Below are positions 21,845-34,561 of a DNA stretch of 35,475 nt, piece after piece. The translations under genes were made by a program, and so were the position numbers. Location: assembly GCA_035540955.1 (NCBI GenBank), contig DATLFP010000179.1, positions 1 to 35,475 on the forward strand. The letters are read 5' to 3'. The first letter of the stretch is position 1; each line of letters begins with the position of its first letter. The notes beneath the pieces were generated by a model, which was not told the origin of the DNA, searched no databases, and worked only from the letters and a program-made list of their open reading frames with translations. The stretch comes from DATLFP01 sp035540955. GTDB lineage: Bacteria > Actinomycetota > Acidimicrobiia > Acidimicrobiales > CADCSY01.

Positions 21845-22792
21845 TTGTCTCCGGCGCGCGCGCGGATCACGAGGGCGGTGGCGGCGTCGTTCGCCGCGCT
21901 CGCCATCGCCCCGCTGGCGGCGTGCGGCCTCGGCGAGCGGGAGGCCCACGCCGACGCCATCGCCGACGGTGTCGAGGCCGCCATCGCCGCCGGGTCGGCG
22001 CGCGGGACGGTGAGCGCCACGCTCCGGGTCATCGAGGTGCCCGACGTCGGCGTGTCGGTCGGGGGGATCGCCATCGCCGTCGACAGCGCCGATCCCGCCG
22101 AGCTCCCGCCGTTCCCACCGATCGAGTTGGCGATGGCCATCGACTTCGAGCACGGCCGGAGCGGGGTCCAGTCGGAGGCCGTCCTCCAGGTGTTCGACGG
22201 GCTCGACCTCTACGGGATCCGGCACGCCGCGGCCGAGCGCGACGCCCGGCCGTGGGTGCTGCTCGACCTCGAAGGTCTCGACGACGGCGACAGCGGGCTC
22301 GATCCGCTGCAGGACCCGCCGCTCCTGGCCATGAACGCCATCAGCCCGGTGGTCCTCGTCGACCTGGCCAGCGGGCCGCTGACCGGGAGCATCGAGCACC
22401 GGGGTGAGGAGACCGTCGCCGGCGTGCCGGCCACCCGGTACGAGGCCAACTTCGACATCGAGAAGGTGCTGACCAAGAGCCGGCGCACGGCCTACGACGA
22501 GGACCGGCGGGAGGCGGTCGAGCGGCTCTTCGACGCCCTCGGGGTGAAGGGCACGGTGCACCCGGGCGAGGTCTGGATCGACGAGGACGGGCTGCTGCGC
22601 CGGTTCGACCTGCGGCTGCGGGTCGAGCCCATCCGCCGGTTCGCGTTCGAGGTGGGGCTGCGGATCGAGCTCACCAGCATCGGCGAGCCCGTGCACATCG
22701 ACACGCCGGCGCCCCACGAGCTGCTCCAGATCGACTCGCTCGTCGCGTTCCTGCGGTCGGTGGTCCCGGCGCCGGAGGGGGGCGGGCGGTGA
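21845..22792 (+). CDS. Lipoprotein, possibly LppX/LprG-like (LolA-type fold)
   Basis: The product is about 315 residues. TTG 21845 is chosen because an AGAAGAGG ribosome site precedes it and it gives a standard lipoprotein signal, with arginines, then VAASFAALAIAP, then lipobox LAAC. ATG 21782 would add 21 polar residues in front and is less likely. The mature part has the alternating pattern of mycobacterial LppX/LprAFG lipid-carrier lipoproteins (VAGVPATRYEANFDI, GEVWIDEDGLLRRFDL), a tentative assignment. The stop overlaps the LivHM 2 start (GTGA). If the fold is right, it suggests that a hydrophobic ligand is handed to this importer. Confidence 0.75.
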   Translation: MSPARARITRAVAASFAALAIAPLAACGLGEREAHADAIADGVEAAIAAGSARGTVSATLRVIEVPDVGVSVGGIAIAVDSADPAELPPFPPIELAMAIDFEHGRSGVQSEAVLQVFDGLDLYGIRHAAAERDARPWVLLDLEGLDDGDSGLDPLQDPPLLAMNAISPVVLVDLASGPLTGSIEHRGEETVAGVPATRYEANFDIEKVLTKSRRTAYDEDRREAVERLFDALGVKGTVHPGEVWIDEDGLLRRFDLRLRVEPIRRFAFEVGLRIELTSIGEPVHIDTPAPHELLQIDSLVAFLRSVVPAPEGGGR

Positions 22793-25061
22793 TCGCCCTC
22801 CGCGCCCGCGCCCGCGCCGTGTCCCGCGTCGGCGACCGCTCCGCGCTCGTGGCGCCGGCGCTGCTGGTCGGCGCCGCGCTCGTCTCGGTGCTGATCGTCG
22901 CGTGGTTCGGCAACGGGCAGGTCGACCGCTCCTACGCCGCGATCTTCGGCCTCGGCACCGTGTACGGGTCGTTGAACGCCCTGCTCGCCATCGGCCTGAT
23001 CCTCGTCTACCGGTCGGGCCGGGTCATCAACTTCTCGCAGGCCGGGTTCGGCACCGCGGCGACGATGCTCTACCTGCTCCTCAGCTCGGCCTGGGGCTGG
23101 AGCTGGTGGTTCGCGATCGGTGCGGCGCTGCTGGGGGCGGCGGCCGTCGGGTGGCTCGTCGAGGTGTTCCTCATCCGCCGGTTCTCCCGCTCGCCCCGCC
23201 TGGTGCTGACCGTCGTCACCATCGCGCTGGCCCAGACGCTCGCCGGGTTCACCCTGCGCATGCCGCGCATGTGGGGCTTCGAACGCCTGCCCGACGACCC
23301 CTCCGGGGGGCTGGCCGGCCTGCCGTCGGTCGCGCCCCGGACACCGATCGAGGACTGGAGCTGGGAGTGGTTCCCGGTCCGGTTCAACGGCAACCACCTC
23401 CTCGCCGTGCTGACCGCGCTCGTGGCGATGGTGGCGCTCGCGCTGTTCCTGCGGCGCTCGCGCGTCGGCGTGGCGGTGCGGGGCGCGTCGGAGAACAGCA
23501 ACCGCGCCGAGCTGCTCGGCATCAACGTCCACAACGTGTCCTCGATCGTGTGGGTGATCGCCGCCCTCCTCGCCGCCGTCGCCGCCCTGGCCGGCGCCAT
23601 GGTGACCGGGGCGACCGTGCAGTCGGCCACCGGTCAGAGCATCCGGGGCACCGGCGGCCTGGCGGTCGCCATCGGCGCCGGCACCCTCTTGCGCGCCCTC
23701 GCCGCCGCCGTCATCGCCCGCATGGAGCGCATCCCCGTCGCGGTGGCCGCGTGCATCGCCATCGCCATGTTCGAGCAGGCCGTCTTCTGGGCGTTCAGCC
23801 GGACGAACATCGTCGACGTCGTCCTCCTCGCGGCGGTCGTCGCGGCGCTGCTCGTCCAGCGGCGGAGCATGACGCGCGTCGACCCCAGCGAAGCCACCAC
23901 CTGGGAGGCGACCGAGGAGATCCGCGGCGTCCCCGCCGAGCTGGCATCGATGCCCCTCGTGCGCAACGGCATCCGACGCAGCATCTGGGTGCTGGCCATC
24001 GTCGTCGCCGCCTACCCGTGGGTGATGTCGCCGAGCCAGGTCAACCTGGGCGGCGTCTACGCCATCTACGGCATCGTCGGCGTGTCCCTCGTCGTGCTCA
24101 CCGGGTGGGCGGGCCAGATCTCCCTCGGCCAGTTCGGGCTCGTGGCGGTGGGCGCCCTCGTGGGCGGGCTCGTCACCGCCGATCTCGGCCTGCCGTTCCC
24201 GGTGGCCGTCGTGCTCGGGTCGGTCGCCGCCGCCGGCGCCGCCGTCGCCATCGGGATCCCGGCGCTGCGCATCAAGGGCCTCTTCCTCGCCGTCACCACG
24301 CTCGCGTTCTCCGTCGCGGTGGCGACCTGGCTGCTGGCGTTCGACTGGGTGCCGTCGCGCGTCGGGCGGCCCGCCTTCCTGTTCTTCGACTCCCGGACCG
24401 ACGAGCGCAGCTACTACTACCTGTCGGTCGCCGGTCTCGCCCTCGCGGTGTGGGTGGTCCAGGGGCTGCGGCGCAGCCGGGTCGGGCGGGTCCTCATCGC
24501 CATGCGCGACAACGAGCGCACCGCCCAGGCCCACGGGATCAACCTCGTGCGGACCCGGCTCACGGCGTTCGCCATCTCGGGGATGCTGGCCGGGTTCGCC
24601 GGCGTCCTGTTCGCGCACCACCAGAGCGCGGTGAGCCCCAACGCGTTCGGCCCGGAGCAGAGCATCCAGATGTTCCTGATGGCGGTCATCGGCGGGCTCG
24701 GCTCGGTGTGGACCGTCATCGTTGGCGCCATCTACCTCGGCACGGCGTCGACCGTCATCGACAACGCCGCCGGCCAGCTGCTCGCCAGCTCCTTCGGCGT
24801 GCTCGTGATCCTCGTGTTCTACCCGTCGGGCCTGGGCGCGCTCGTGTTCCGCGCCCGCGACGCGTGGCTGCGCCGCATCGCCCTGCGCAACCGGATCTAC
24901 GTGCCCTCCCTCATGGGCGACCGGCTCAAGGAGGGCGAGGAGGCGCGGGTGCCGATCCGCGAGCGGCTCCCCGAGCAGGGCGAGCTCCCGGCCCGCTACC
25001 GGCTCGACTCCGCCATCGGCGAGGCGGGCGCCAGCCAGCTCACGAAGCTGTGGAGGTACTG

Positions 25062-25062
<1 letters not shown>
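22789..25062 (+). CDS. Fused LivH-LivM branched-chain-type ABC permease 2
   Basis: The 757-residue product has both permease halves. The LivH half has YRSGRVINFSQAGFG and INVHNVSSIVWVIA, and the LivM half has TGWAGQISLGQFG and HGINLVRTRLTAFAISG. It is about 100 residues longer than the paralogue at 6591-8552, with an extra N-terminal hydrophobic segment (about 18-38) and a polar C-terminal tail of about 60 residues. The start GTG 22789 overlaps the lipoprotein stop, and its own stop overlaps the start of the triple fusion (TGATG). The ATPases needed to drive it are both inside that fusion. Confidence 0.94.
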
Positions 25063-27977
<2,915 letters not shown>

Positions 27978-28035
27978 ACCATGCCCGACCCCAACGACCA
28001 CGCCCACGCCAACGCCAGAGAGAGGTAGCTCGACC

Positions 28036-28998
28036 ATGGACGTCAAGCGGTTCCAATCCCAGTTCGACAAGATCGCGGCGAACGTCAACTCGGTCATCCA
28101 CGGCAAGGAGGACGTCGTCCGCCTGTCGCTGGTGGCCATCTGCGCCAACGGCCACGTGCTGTTCGAGGACGTCCCCGGCGTGGGCAAGTCGATGCTGGCC
28201 CGCGCCCTGGGCTCGTCGATGAACGCGGTCGTGAACCGCATCCAGTGCACCCCCGACATGCTCCCCGGCGACATCACCGGCTCCTCGATGATCGACACGT
28301 CGAAGAAGTCGATGAGCTTCGTGTTCAAGCCGGGACCGGTGTTCGCCAACATCCTCCTCGTCGACGAGGTGAACCGGGCCACGCCGAAGACGCAGTCGGC
28401 GCTCCTCGAAGCCATGGCCGAGCGCAACGTCACCGCCGACGGCGTGACCCACAAGCTGCCCGACCCGTTCCTGTGCCTCGCCACCCAGAACCCGGTCGAG
28501 CAGGCCGGCACCTTCCCGCTGCCCGAGGCGCAGCTCGACCGGTTCCTGTTCCGGCTCACCATGGGCTATCCCGACCTGGAGGCGGAGCGGAAGGTGCTGC
28601 GGGGCAACGCCCGCAACCTCGAGGTCGAGACCCTCGAGCCGGTGTGCGACACCAAGGACGTCATCGAGATGATCGACCTCGCCGCCGAGGTCGAGATCAG
28701 CGAGCCGGTCGAGACCTACATCCTCGAGATCGTCCAGGCCACGCGGCGGGACCCCGCCCTCCTCATGGCGGCCAGCCCCCGGGCCAGCATCGCCCTCGCC
28801 AAGGCGTCGAAGGCCCTGGCGGCGGCCGACGGCCGCGAGCAGGTCTACCCCGAGGACGTGCGGGCGCTGCTGAACCCGGTGCTGAACCACCGGACGCTGC
28901 TCACCCCCGACGCCCTCCTGCGGGGCGAGACCGTCGACGACGTGCTCGAGCGGGCGGTGTCGAAGATCAAGCCGCCCATGGGCCTGGCCGCCGCCTAG
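28036..28998 (+). CDS. MoxR-family AAA+ ATPase
   Basis: The 320-residue product is a AAA+ chaperone-like ATPase: Walker A GVGKS (48-52, K51), Walker B ILLVDEVNRA (D110, E111), sensor 1 ATQNP, and the MoxR-typical TFPLPEAQLDRFLF. MoxR proteins usually help mature or activate partners encoded beside them. An AGAGAGAGG ribosome site precedes ATG 28036. The gene begins 58 bases after the triple fusion and is followed by a DUF58 protein and a transglutaminase-like membrane protein, the standard MoxR gene set. It may be part of the transport operon or start its own. Confidence 0.95.
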   Translation: MDVKRFQSQFDKIAANVNSVIHGKEDVVRLSLVAICANGHVLFEDVPGVGKSMLARALGSSMNAVVNRIQCTPDMLPGDITGSSMIDTSKKSMSFVFKPGPVFANILLVDEVNRATPKTQSALLEAMAERNVTADGVTHKLPDPFLCLATQNPVEQAGTFPLPEAQLDRFLFRLTMGYPDLEAERKVLRGNARNLEVETLEPVCDTKDVIEMIDLAAEVEISEPVETYILEIVQATRRDPALLMAASPRASIALAKASKALAAADGREQVYPEDVRALLNPVLNHRTLLTPDALLRGETVDDVLERAVSKIKPPMGLAAA

Positions 28999-29021
28999 GA
29001 CCGGAGGACCCGACCGCCGCC

Positions 29022-30323
29022 ATGGCCGCTCCCGCCAGCCTCGCCCGACGCCGCCAGCTGACCCGGCAGGCGCTCGCCCGCCAGGGCGCGGCCCGGCGCG
29101 CCCTCGAGCAGGTCACGCGGGCGACCGGCGTCACCGCCTCGGGGCTGATCCTCGTGGGGGTGGCGGTCGGCGCGTGGCTGCTCGGCTACGTCGTGGGCGG
29201 CCGGCCGCTCTACCTGCTCGCCTACGGGGCGCTGGCGGTGCTGGCGCTGTCGTGGACGATCGGCCGCCGTCCGCTGCCCCTCACCGGCGAGCGGGCCGAC
29301 CTCCGGCCCCGCGTGCGCGAGGGCGACGAGGTCCGCATCGACGTCACCCTCACCGCCGGCCGCCGGCTGTCGACGCTCCTGCTCGAGGAGCAGGTGCCGT
29401 CGCTGCTCGGCGACCACGCCCGGCTCCCGATCGCCACCCTCGAGGGGGGCGAGTCCGCCGAGCACTCGTACTCGCTCACCTGTTGGCGGCGCGGCTCCTA
29501 CAAGCTCGGGCCGCTCGTGGCGCGGTGGGGCGACCCGTTCGGGCTCACCGAGCGCGAGCTGCGCCTGGCCGACGAGTTCGAGATCCTCGTGCACCCGGCG
29601 GTGGAGCCGGTCGAGGACCACCCGCTCACCCGGCTGTGGGAGGACCCGCCGTTCCGGCCGCCGGTGTCGCGGCCCTGGCCCCACGGCATGGAGTTCTACG
29701 GCATGCGCGCCTACCAGCCCGGCGACGACATCCGCCGCATCGTGTGGCGGGCCTACGCCCGCACCGGCGAGCTGCTCGTGCGGGAGTCGGAGCAGGGGAT
29801 CACCGACAAGCTCGTGATCATCTTCGACCAGGACCGCGCCTACCACTCGAAGGGCATCGTGTCCGACTCCTTCGAGGCGGCGTGCCGAGTCGTCGCGTCG
29901 CTCGGCGTGCGCCACCTGCGCGACGGCTACTCGGTGACCCTCGAGGGCACCTCGACCACGCTCGCCGACCGACTGCGGGGGCCGAGCCGTTCGATCGACC
30001 TGCTCGACGCGCTGGCCCGGGCCGAGCCCGAGAAGGGGTCGCTCTCCTCGGCGTTCGACCGGCTGCTGCTGTCGATGCCGAGCGACGCCCACGTGATCGT
30101 CGTGACGCCGCTGCTCGACCGCGACGCGGCCGCCCGCTTGCGGATCCTCGTCGACAAGGGCATGTCGGTGCTCGTCGTGGCGCTCATGTGGCTCGACGAG
30201 GCGATCGACAGCCTCGCGTCGGCCGCCGCCCTCGGCGTGCGCGTCGTCGAGGTCGGCCCCAAGACCAACCTGAGCCTGGCGTTCCGCAGCACGGTCGCGG
30301 CCGCGGCAGCGGCGGGACGGTGA
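29022..30323 (+). CDS. DUF58 domain protein
   Basis: The 433-residue product has two N-terminal transmembrane helices (about 40-75: SGLILVGVAVGAWLLGYVVGG and YLLAYGALAVLALSW). An extracellular or peripheral beta region follows, and then the DUF58 core YGMRAYQPGDDIRRIVWRAY (about 224-243) with a von Willebrand-A-like fold (LVIIFDQDRA). DUF58 proteins accompany MoxR ATPases. CCGGAGGA provides the ribosome site, and the gene starts 23 bases after the MoxR stop. The substrate or partner is unknown. Confidence 0.93.
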   Translation: MAAPASLARRRQLTRQALARQGAARRALEQVTRATGVTASGLILVGVAVGAWLLGYVVGGRPLYLLAYGALAVLALSWTIGRRPLPLTGERADLRPRVREGDEVRIDVTLTAGRRLSTLLLEEQVPSLLGDHARLPIATLEGGESAEHSYSLTCWRRGSYKLGPLVARWGDPFGLTERELRLADEFEILVHPAVEPVEDHPLTRLWEDPPFRPPVSRPWPHGMEFYGMRAYQPGDDIRRIVWRAYARTGELLVRESEQGITDKLVIIFDQDRAYHSKGIVSDSFEAACRVVASLGVRHLRDGYSVTLEGTSTTLADRLRGPSRSIDLLDALARAEPEKGSLSSAFDRLLLSMPSDAHVIVVTPLLDRDAAARLRILVDKGMSVLVVALMWLDEAIDSLASAAALGVRVVEVGPKTNLSLAFRSTVAAAAAAGR

Positions 30324-30440
30324 GCGGCGCATGCTGATGGTCTCCGCTCTGCGCCGTCGGGGCTCGCTGGCGCTCGCGCGCGGGCTTGCCGCTCCGACGT
30401 GCCGGACTGCCGTCCGGCCCTGCGGGTGCGAGGGGGGCGT

Positions 30441-32777
30441 ATGACGATCCTCGAGGAGCGGGCTGCGGTCGACGCGCCGGCCGAGGTCGAGGAGGCGGCC
30501 GCGCCCGAGGTCCCGCCGCCGCCCGACCCGGGTGGCGCCGGTGCCGGCGACCGCGACGACGACGCGCTCCCGCTCGCCGCGGTCCTGCGCCCGGTGCTGG
30601 CCGCCGCCTTCGCGACGGCCGCCGCCGGCCTGGTGGCGGGCGGCATCTTCGGCTCGTGGAGCGCCCGGCTCACCGGGCTGCTCGGGGCCGCGGGCGGCGC
30701 CGGGTGGACCCTTGTCGCCCTCCGATCGAAGCGCACCGCGCTGCTGCAGGGCGTGTTCCCCCTCGTGGCGATCGCGGCCGGGGGGATCGGGCTCGTGCTG
30801 CGGGGCGAGAGCCCCGGGGCGATGCCCGAGCTGGTGGGCGACGCCATCAGCGCCGGGCGCCTGTTCCGGCCGCCGGTCCCGTTCGACCCCGGCTGGACCG
30901 TCATCCTGCTCGTCCTCCCGGCGCTCATCGGCTTCGCCGCCGCATGGGTCGGGGCCGCGCTGGACCGGCCGAAGCTGGCGGTCGCCATCCCGCTGCCGGT
31001 GGTGGCCCTCACCGCCATCACCCAGCCCGACGACGGCGAGCTGATCGCCGGCCTGTGCGCGTTCCTCCCGATCCTCGCCGCGCTCGCCGTGCTGTTCGGC
31101 GGCGACAGCGACCGCGCCGCCGGCCTCGGCGGGGAGTTCGAGCTGAAGCGGGCGCTGCGCGGGCTCGTGGCGGCCGTGCCCGTCGTCGGCCTCCTGGTGG
31201 CCCTCAACAGCGCGTCGTTCCTGTTCCCCGAGCCCCGCTACAACCCCGACGACCAACCGCAGAAGCCGCGGGCGGTCCCGCTCTCGGCGGCGGATGATCG
31301 CGTGCTGTTCGAGGTGTCGACCGCGAGCGACCTCACCGGACCGTGGCGGGGCGGCGTCCTCGACATCTACGACCCCGACGACGGGTTCTGGAAGACCTCA
31401 CCGCGCGACCTGCAGCGGTTCCCGGCCGACGGCGTGCTGAGCGAGGAGCGGATCGACCTCGACCAGCTCGAGGTCAGGATCACCACCCGCGACCTCGGCA
31501 ACTCGACGGTGTTCCCGACCCTCGGCGGCACCACGCGCCTGCGCTTCGAGGGCACCCGCCCCGGCGGTGCCCGCCTCGATCCCCGGACCGACCTCGTGCG
31601 GATGGAGAGCGGGCGGGTGCCGGCCGACACCACCTACGTCCTCGAGCTGCCGCCGTACGCCACCGCCGCCCAGCTCGAGACCGCCACCGTCGGCTCGGGC
31701 GGCGCGTTCGCCACCGCCCTCGAGGCGCCGCCGGTGCCGGCCATGGTCCGCCAGCTGCTCGCCGGCGCCCCCGACGCGCCGTGGGCCCGCCTCGACCTGC
31801 TCCGCAGCCGCCTCCTGTCCAACGTCGCCGCCGCCGGACCCGGCACGCCCGTCGAGGTGCCGGCCGAGCGGGTCGTGGAGATGCTCCAGCCCGAGTCGAA
31901 GGCGAGCCCGTTCGAGATCGTCGCCGCCGAGGCCATCCTCGCCCGGTGGGCGGGGGTGCCCTCGCGGGTCGGGTTCGGGTTCGACGGCCTCAACGACGAG
32001 GACGGCACCTTCACGGTGCGGCCCCGCAACTCGGCGCAGTGGCTCGAGGTGCACTTCGAGGGCTTCGGCTGGATCCCGCTCGTCGGCGCCCCCGACCAGG
32101 CCGAGTCGACGCTTGACGCCGACCCCAACGCTCGCTTCGACCCGACGATCGAGGCGTCCGACGACGTCGCCGTCGAGGTCTACGTGGTGTACGAGCTCGA
32201 GAGCCTCCAGCAGCTCTACGAGCGCATCCGGTCCCAGCTGCTGCGGTGGTCGCCGCTGGCCATCGGCGCCGTGCTCGCCTACCTGGGGTGGCCGTGGGCG
32301 GCCAAGGCGAGGCGGCGGGCCAAGCGGCGGCGGTGGGCGGCGGGCATCGGCCCCCGCGCCCAGATCGCGGTGGAGTACGCCGAGCTGCGCGACCTCGCCA
32401 CCGACCTGAACGTGGCCGACATCTGGTCGACGCCGCTCGAGTACCTCTACGAGGTGCGCGACGACGAGGAGCACGCCGAGCTCGCGTGGCTCGTCGCCCG
32501 CGCCCTCTACGGCGACCTCAAGGACACCGTGACCGACGACGACGTGGCCGCCGCCGAGTCGATGAGCGCGTCGGTGCGGCGCCGGCTGCTGCGGGCCCAG
32601 CCGGTCCAGTCGCAGGTGCTCGCCTACTTCAGCCGGGCGTCGATCCGCCAGCCGTACTCGACCGAGGTCCCCAACGTCGCCCAGCTCCGCCTGCCCCGCG
32701 TGCCGCGACCGCGGCTGCGGCGCCGGAAGCGGCGGCTGGGCGGGCGGGGTCCGCTTCCCGGAGGTGCACGCGCATGA
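30441..32777 (+). CDS. TgpA/DUF3488-type transglutaminase-like membrane protein with apparently dead active site
   Basis: The 778-residue product has a Pro/Ala/Glu-rich cytoplasmic start, about seven transmembrane helices (about 45-270), a large external region with a transglutaminase-like core near 485-550, one more helix (about 608-626) and a cytoplasmic tail. The core is recognisable from ILARWAGVPSRVGFGF and WLEVHFEGFGWIP. However, the position of the catalytic cysteine is P490 (preceded by S489), the histidine of HAW is A532 and the aspartate of the DPT motif is V548, so none of the triad remains. ATG 30441 has a GAGGGGGG ribosome site; a start at 30399 is open but lacks one. A 117-base gap separates it from DUF58. 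The stop overlaps the next lipoprotein start (ATGA). Confidence 0.85.
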   Translation: MTILEERAAVDAPAEVEEAAAPEVPPPPDPGGAGAGDRDDDALPLAAVLRPVLAAAFATAAAGLVAGGIFGSWSARLTGLLGAAGGAGWTLVALRSKRTALLQGVFPLVAIAAGGIGLVLRGESPGAMPELVGDAISAGRLFRPPVPFDPGWTVILLVLPALIGFAAAWVGAALDRPKLAVAIPLPVVALTAITQPDDGELIAGLCAFLPILAALAVLFGGDSDRAAGLGGEFELKRALRGLVAAVPVVGLLVALNSASFLFPEPRYNPDDQPQKPRAVPLSAADDRVLFEVSTASDLTGPWRGGVLDIYDPDDGFWKTSPRDLQRFPADGVLSEERIDLDQLEVRITTRDLGNSTVFPTLGGTTRLRFEGTRPGGARLDPRTDLVRMESGRVPADTTYVLELPPYATAAQLETATVGSGGAFATALEAPPVPAMVRQLLAGAPDAPWARLDLLRSRLLSNVAAAGPGTPVEVPAERVVEMLQPESKASPFEIVAAEAILARWAGVPSRVGFGFDGLNDEDGTFTVRPRNSAQWLEVHFEGFGWIPLVGAPDQAESTLDADPNARFDPTIEASDDVAVEVYVVYELESLQQLYERIRSQLLRWSPLAIGAVLAYLGWPWAAKARRRAKRRRWAAGIGPRAQIAVEYAELRDLATDLNVADIWSTPLEYLYEVRDDEEHAELAWLVARALYGDLKDTVTDDDVAAAESMSASVRRRLLRAQPVQSQVLAYFSRASIRQPYSTEVPNVAQLRLPRVPRPRLRRRKRRLGGRGPLPGGARA

Positions 32778-33790
32778 GAACCGATCGGCTCCGACTCGTC
32801 GCGCTCGCGCTGGCGGTCGCCGCGCTGGCCACGGCGTGCGGTGACTCGAGCGGCGGCCGGCTCGACCTCGGCGTCCGCCGGGTCGCCCTCAACCTCGCCT
32901 TCGCGGTCGAGGAGCTGGCCGAGCCGGTCGAGCCGAACCGCATCATCCAGCTCATCCCCGCCCCGCCCGAGGTGACCACGCCGGAGCAGCTGGCCGCCCC
33001 GCCGCCGTTCGACCCGCCGACCCTCCCCGATCTGTGCCCGGAGGCACCGGCCGGGGCCGCGCCCCGCGAGTCGGTGGCGCTCGAGATCCGCCAGCCACCG
33101 GCGGCGGGCAGCTACCTCCGCAGCAACGAGGGGACCATCTCGGTGACCGGCGGGCCGTTCCTGATCACGCTGCCGTTCCCCTTCATCTCGAGGTGGGAGA
33201 TCGGCGAGGCCGAGACGATCGAGACGCCGGCGCCGCTCGGCATCGGCGACCCCGCCGTCGTACGCGAGTACGAGGTCCGCAAGATCCTCGCCCCCGGGTT
33301 CGAGACCATCGAGCGCATGCGCCTGCTGGAGGACCGCCTGCAGCTCGTGTCCCGGACGACGATCAACCAGGAGTCGACGACCGAGTTCACACCCAGCCCC
33401 GCCATCGACGTGTACGTCTTCGGCGTCGAGGGCGACAGCTGGGCCTCCGCGGGGATGGACGACGCGTCCGGCGCGGCGATGCTCTACCAGGGGAGGATCG
33501 AGCGGCGCGAGATCATCGACGTGTGCGGCGAGGTGATCGACACCTACCGCGTCATCGTCTCCGAGCAGCTCGTCAACCTCCGCACGGGTGAGGTGAGCGG
33601 CACGTCGGGCGACGAGGAGCACCCGACCATCTTCAACTACGCCACCCACCTCGGCGGCCTCGTCGTGCGGGAAGAGGTCCACTCCACCCAGAACAGCCGC
33701 GACCCCGAGACCGGCTCGCCGCTGGTGATCGGCCTCGACTACACGAGCACGCTGACCTCGACCGAGCCCGACGGCTCGCCGTTCGGATGA
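32774..33790 (+). CDS. Putative lipoprotein of unknown function
   Basis: The 338-residue product has a lipoprotein signal (MRTDRLRLVALALAVAAL, then lipobox ATAC with C22). The mature part is Pro-rich at first, then beta-rich, with two further cysteines (LCPEAP and DVCGEV). I recognise no family. The start codon overlaps the transglutaminase-like stop by four bases (ATGA) and its stop overlaps the next gene in the same way, so the three are surely co-translated. A role at the outer face of the membrane with the MoxR-DUF58 set is likely. Confidence 0.82.
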   Translation: MRTDRLRLVALALAVAALATACGDSSGGRLDLGVRRVALNLAFAVEELAEPVEPNRIIQLIPAPPEVTTPEQLAAPPPFDPPTLPDLCPEAPAGAAPRESVALEIRQPPAAGSYLRSNEGTISVTGGPFLITLPFPFISRWEIGEAETIETPAPLGIGDPAVVREYEVRKILAPGFETIERMRLLEDRLQLVSRTTINQESTTEFTPSPAIDVYVFGVEGDSWASAGMDDASGAAMLYQGRIERREIIDVCGEVIDTYRVIVSEQLVNLRTGEVSGTSGDEEHPTIFNYATHLGGLVVREEVHSTQNSRDPETGSPLVIGLDYTSTLTSTEPDGSPFG

Positions 33791-34377
33791 GCGGGCGCCG
33801 GCGATGGGTGCGGGCGGCGGCGGTGGCGGCCGCGGCCGGCGGACTGGTGGTGCTCGCCGCGTGCGGTGACGGCGAGCAGGAGGTGGCCGTCCCGACGCGC
33901 GTCGACGCGGCCTTGGCCCCCGAGGTCGTGCACGGCGACCTCAAGCTCTACGAGAACCGCGACGAGGAGACCGTCGCCGCCTTCGCCAACGCCGGGGCGC
34001 GGTCGCTCGTGTCCGACGGCAAGGTGTGGGAGATCCGGCGGGCCGACCGGCTCGTCGGTGCGCTCCAGGTCACGACCGTGCTGCCGACGGTCGACCTGTC
34101 GGAGGAAGCGGTCCGCTCGACGATCGTCCGCCAGATCATCCCCGGCGCCCAGACCCGGATCCGCATCGACGCCGTCGAGGTGTACACGACGGAGATCAAC
34201 GACAAGGCGGTGTTCGTCTGGTTCGGCGACGGCCTCTACCAGGTCCTCCAGATCAAGGACGCCCAGCTCGACGGGGCCTACGAGGAGGTGGCCACCGACG
34301 TCATCCGCCACCAGGCCACCGTCCCCGCCTGGAAGCCCCTCCCCGACGCCATCGTCGAGCTCGACCCCACCGACTAA
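33787..34377 (+). CDS. Small lipoprotein of unknown function
   Basis: The 196-residue product has the signal RRRWVRAAAVAAAAGGLVVLAAC (lipobox LAAC) and a mature domain of about 170 residues with alternating strands and helices (VDLSEEAVRSTIVRQII, AVFVWFGDGLYQVLQI). No family is recognised; it might be a small binding or scaffold domain. ATGA overlap with the preceding gene. It ends the operon and is followed directly by palindromic repeats that may terminate transcription. Confidence 0.82.
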   Translation: MSGRRRWVRAAAVAAAAGGLVVLAACGDGEQEVAVPTRVDAALAPEVVHGDLKLYENRDEETVAAFANAGARSLVSDGKVWEIRRADRLVGALQVTTVLPTVDLSEEAVRSTIVRQIIPGAQTRIRIDAVEVYTTEINDKAVFVWFGDGLYQVLQIKDAQLDGAYEEVATDVIRHQATVPAWKPLPDAIVELDPTD

Positions 34378-34386
34378 CGCCAAACC

Positions 34387-34425
34387 TTGTCGCGCTCGCC
34401 CGGCTCCGCCGGGCGAGCGCGACAA
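34387..34425. repeat. Extragenic palindromic repeat, copy 2, probable terminator
   Basis: The stem is 18 base pairs (34387-34404 with 34408-34425) with a 3-base loop. The outer 15 bases of each arm are the same as in copy 1 at 4433-4471. It lies 10 bases after the last lipoprotein stop. Confidence 0.75.
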
Positions 34426-34441
34426 CCTTCGGGTCTCGTCT

Positions 34442-34492
34442 CGAAGGTTGTCGCGGTCACCCGGGTCGGGCGGGCGAGCGCGACGACCTTCG
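34442..34492. repeat. Extragenic palindromic repeat, degenerate copy 3
   Basis: The arms CGAAGGTTGTCGCG and CGCGACGACCTTCG border an imperfect stem. The sequence TCGTCTCGAA in front of it also precedes copy 1. It directly follows copy 2 within the 184-base gap before the AbiEi-like gene. The rest of that gap shows nothing recognisable. Confidence 0.6.
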
Positions 34493-34561
34493 GAGGGTGC
34501 GGAGCGTGGCGCGGCCGCCTCCAGAGCGTGACTGTCACACCCCGGCGCTGAACTGTCGGCC

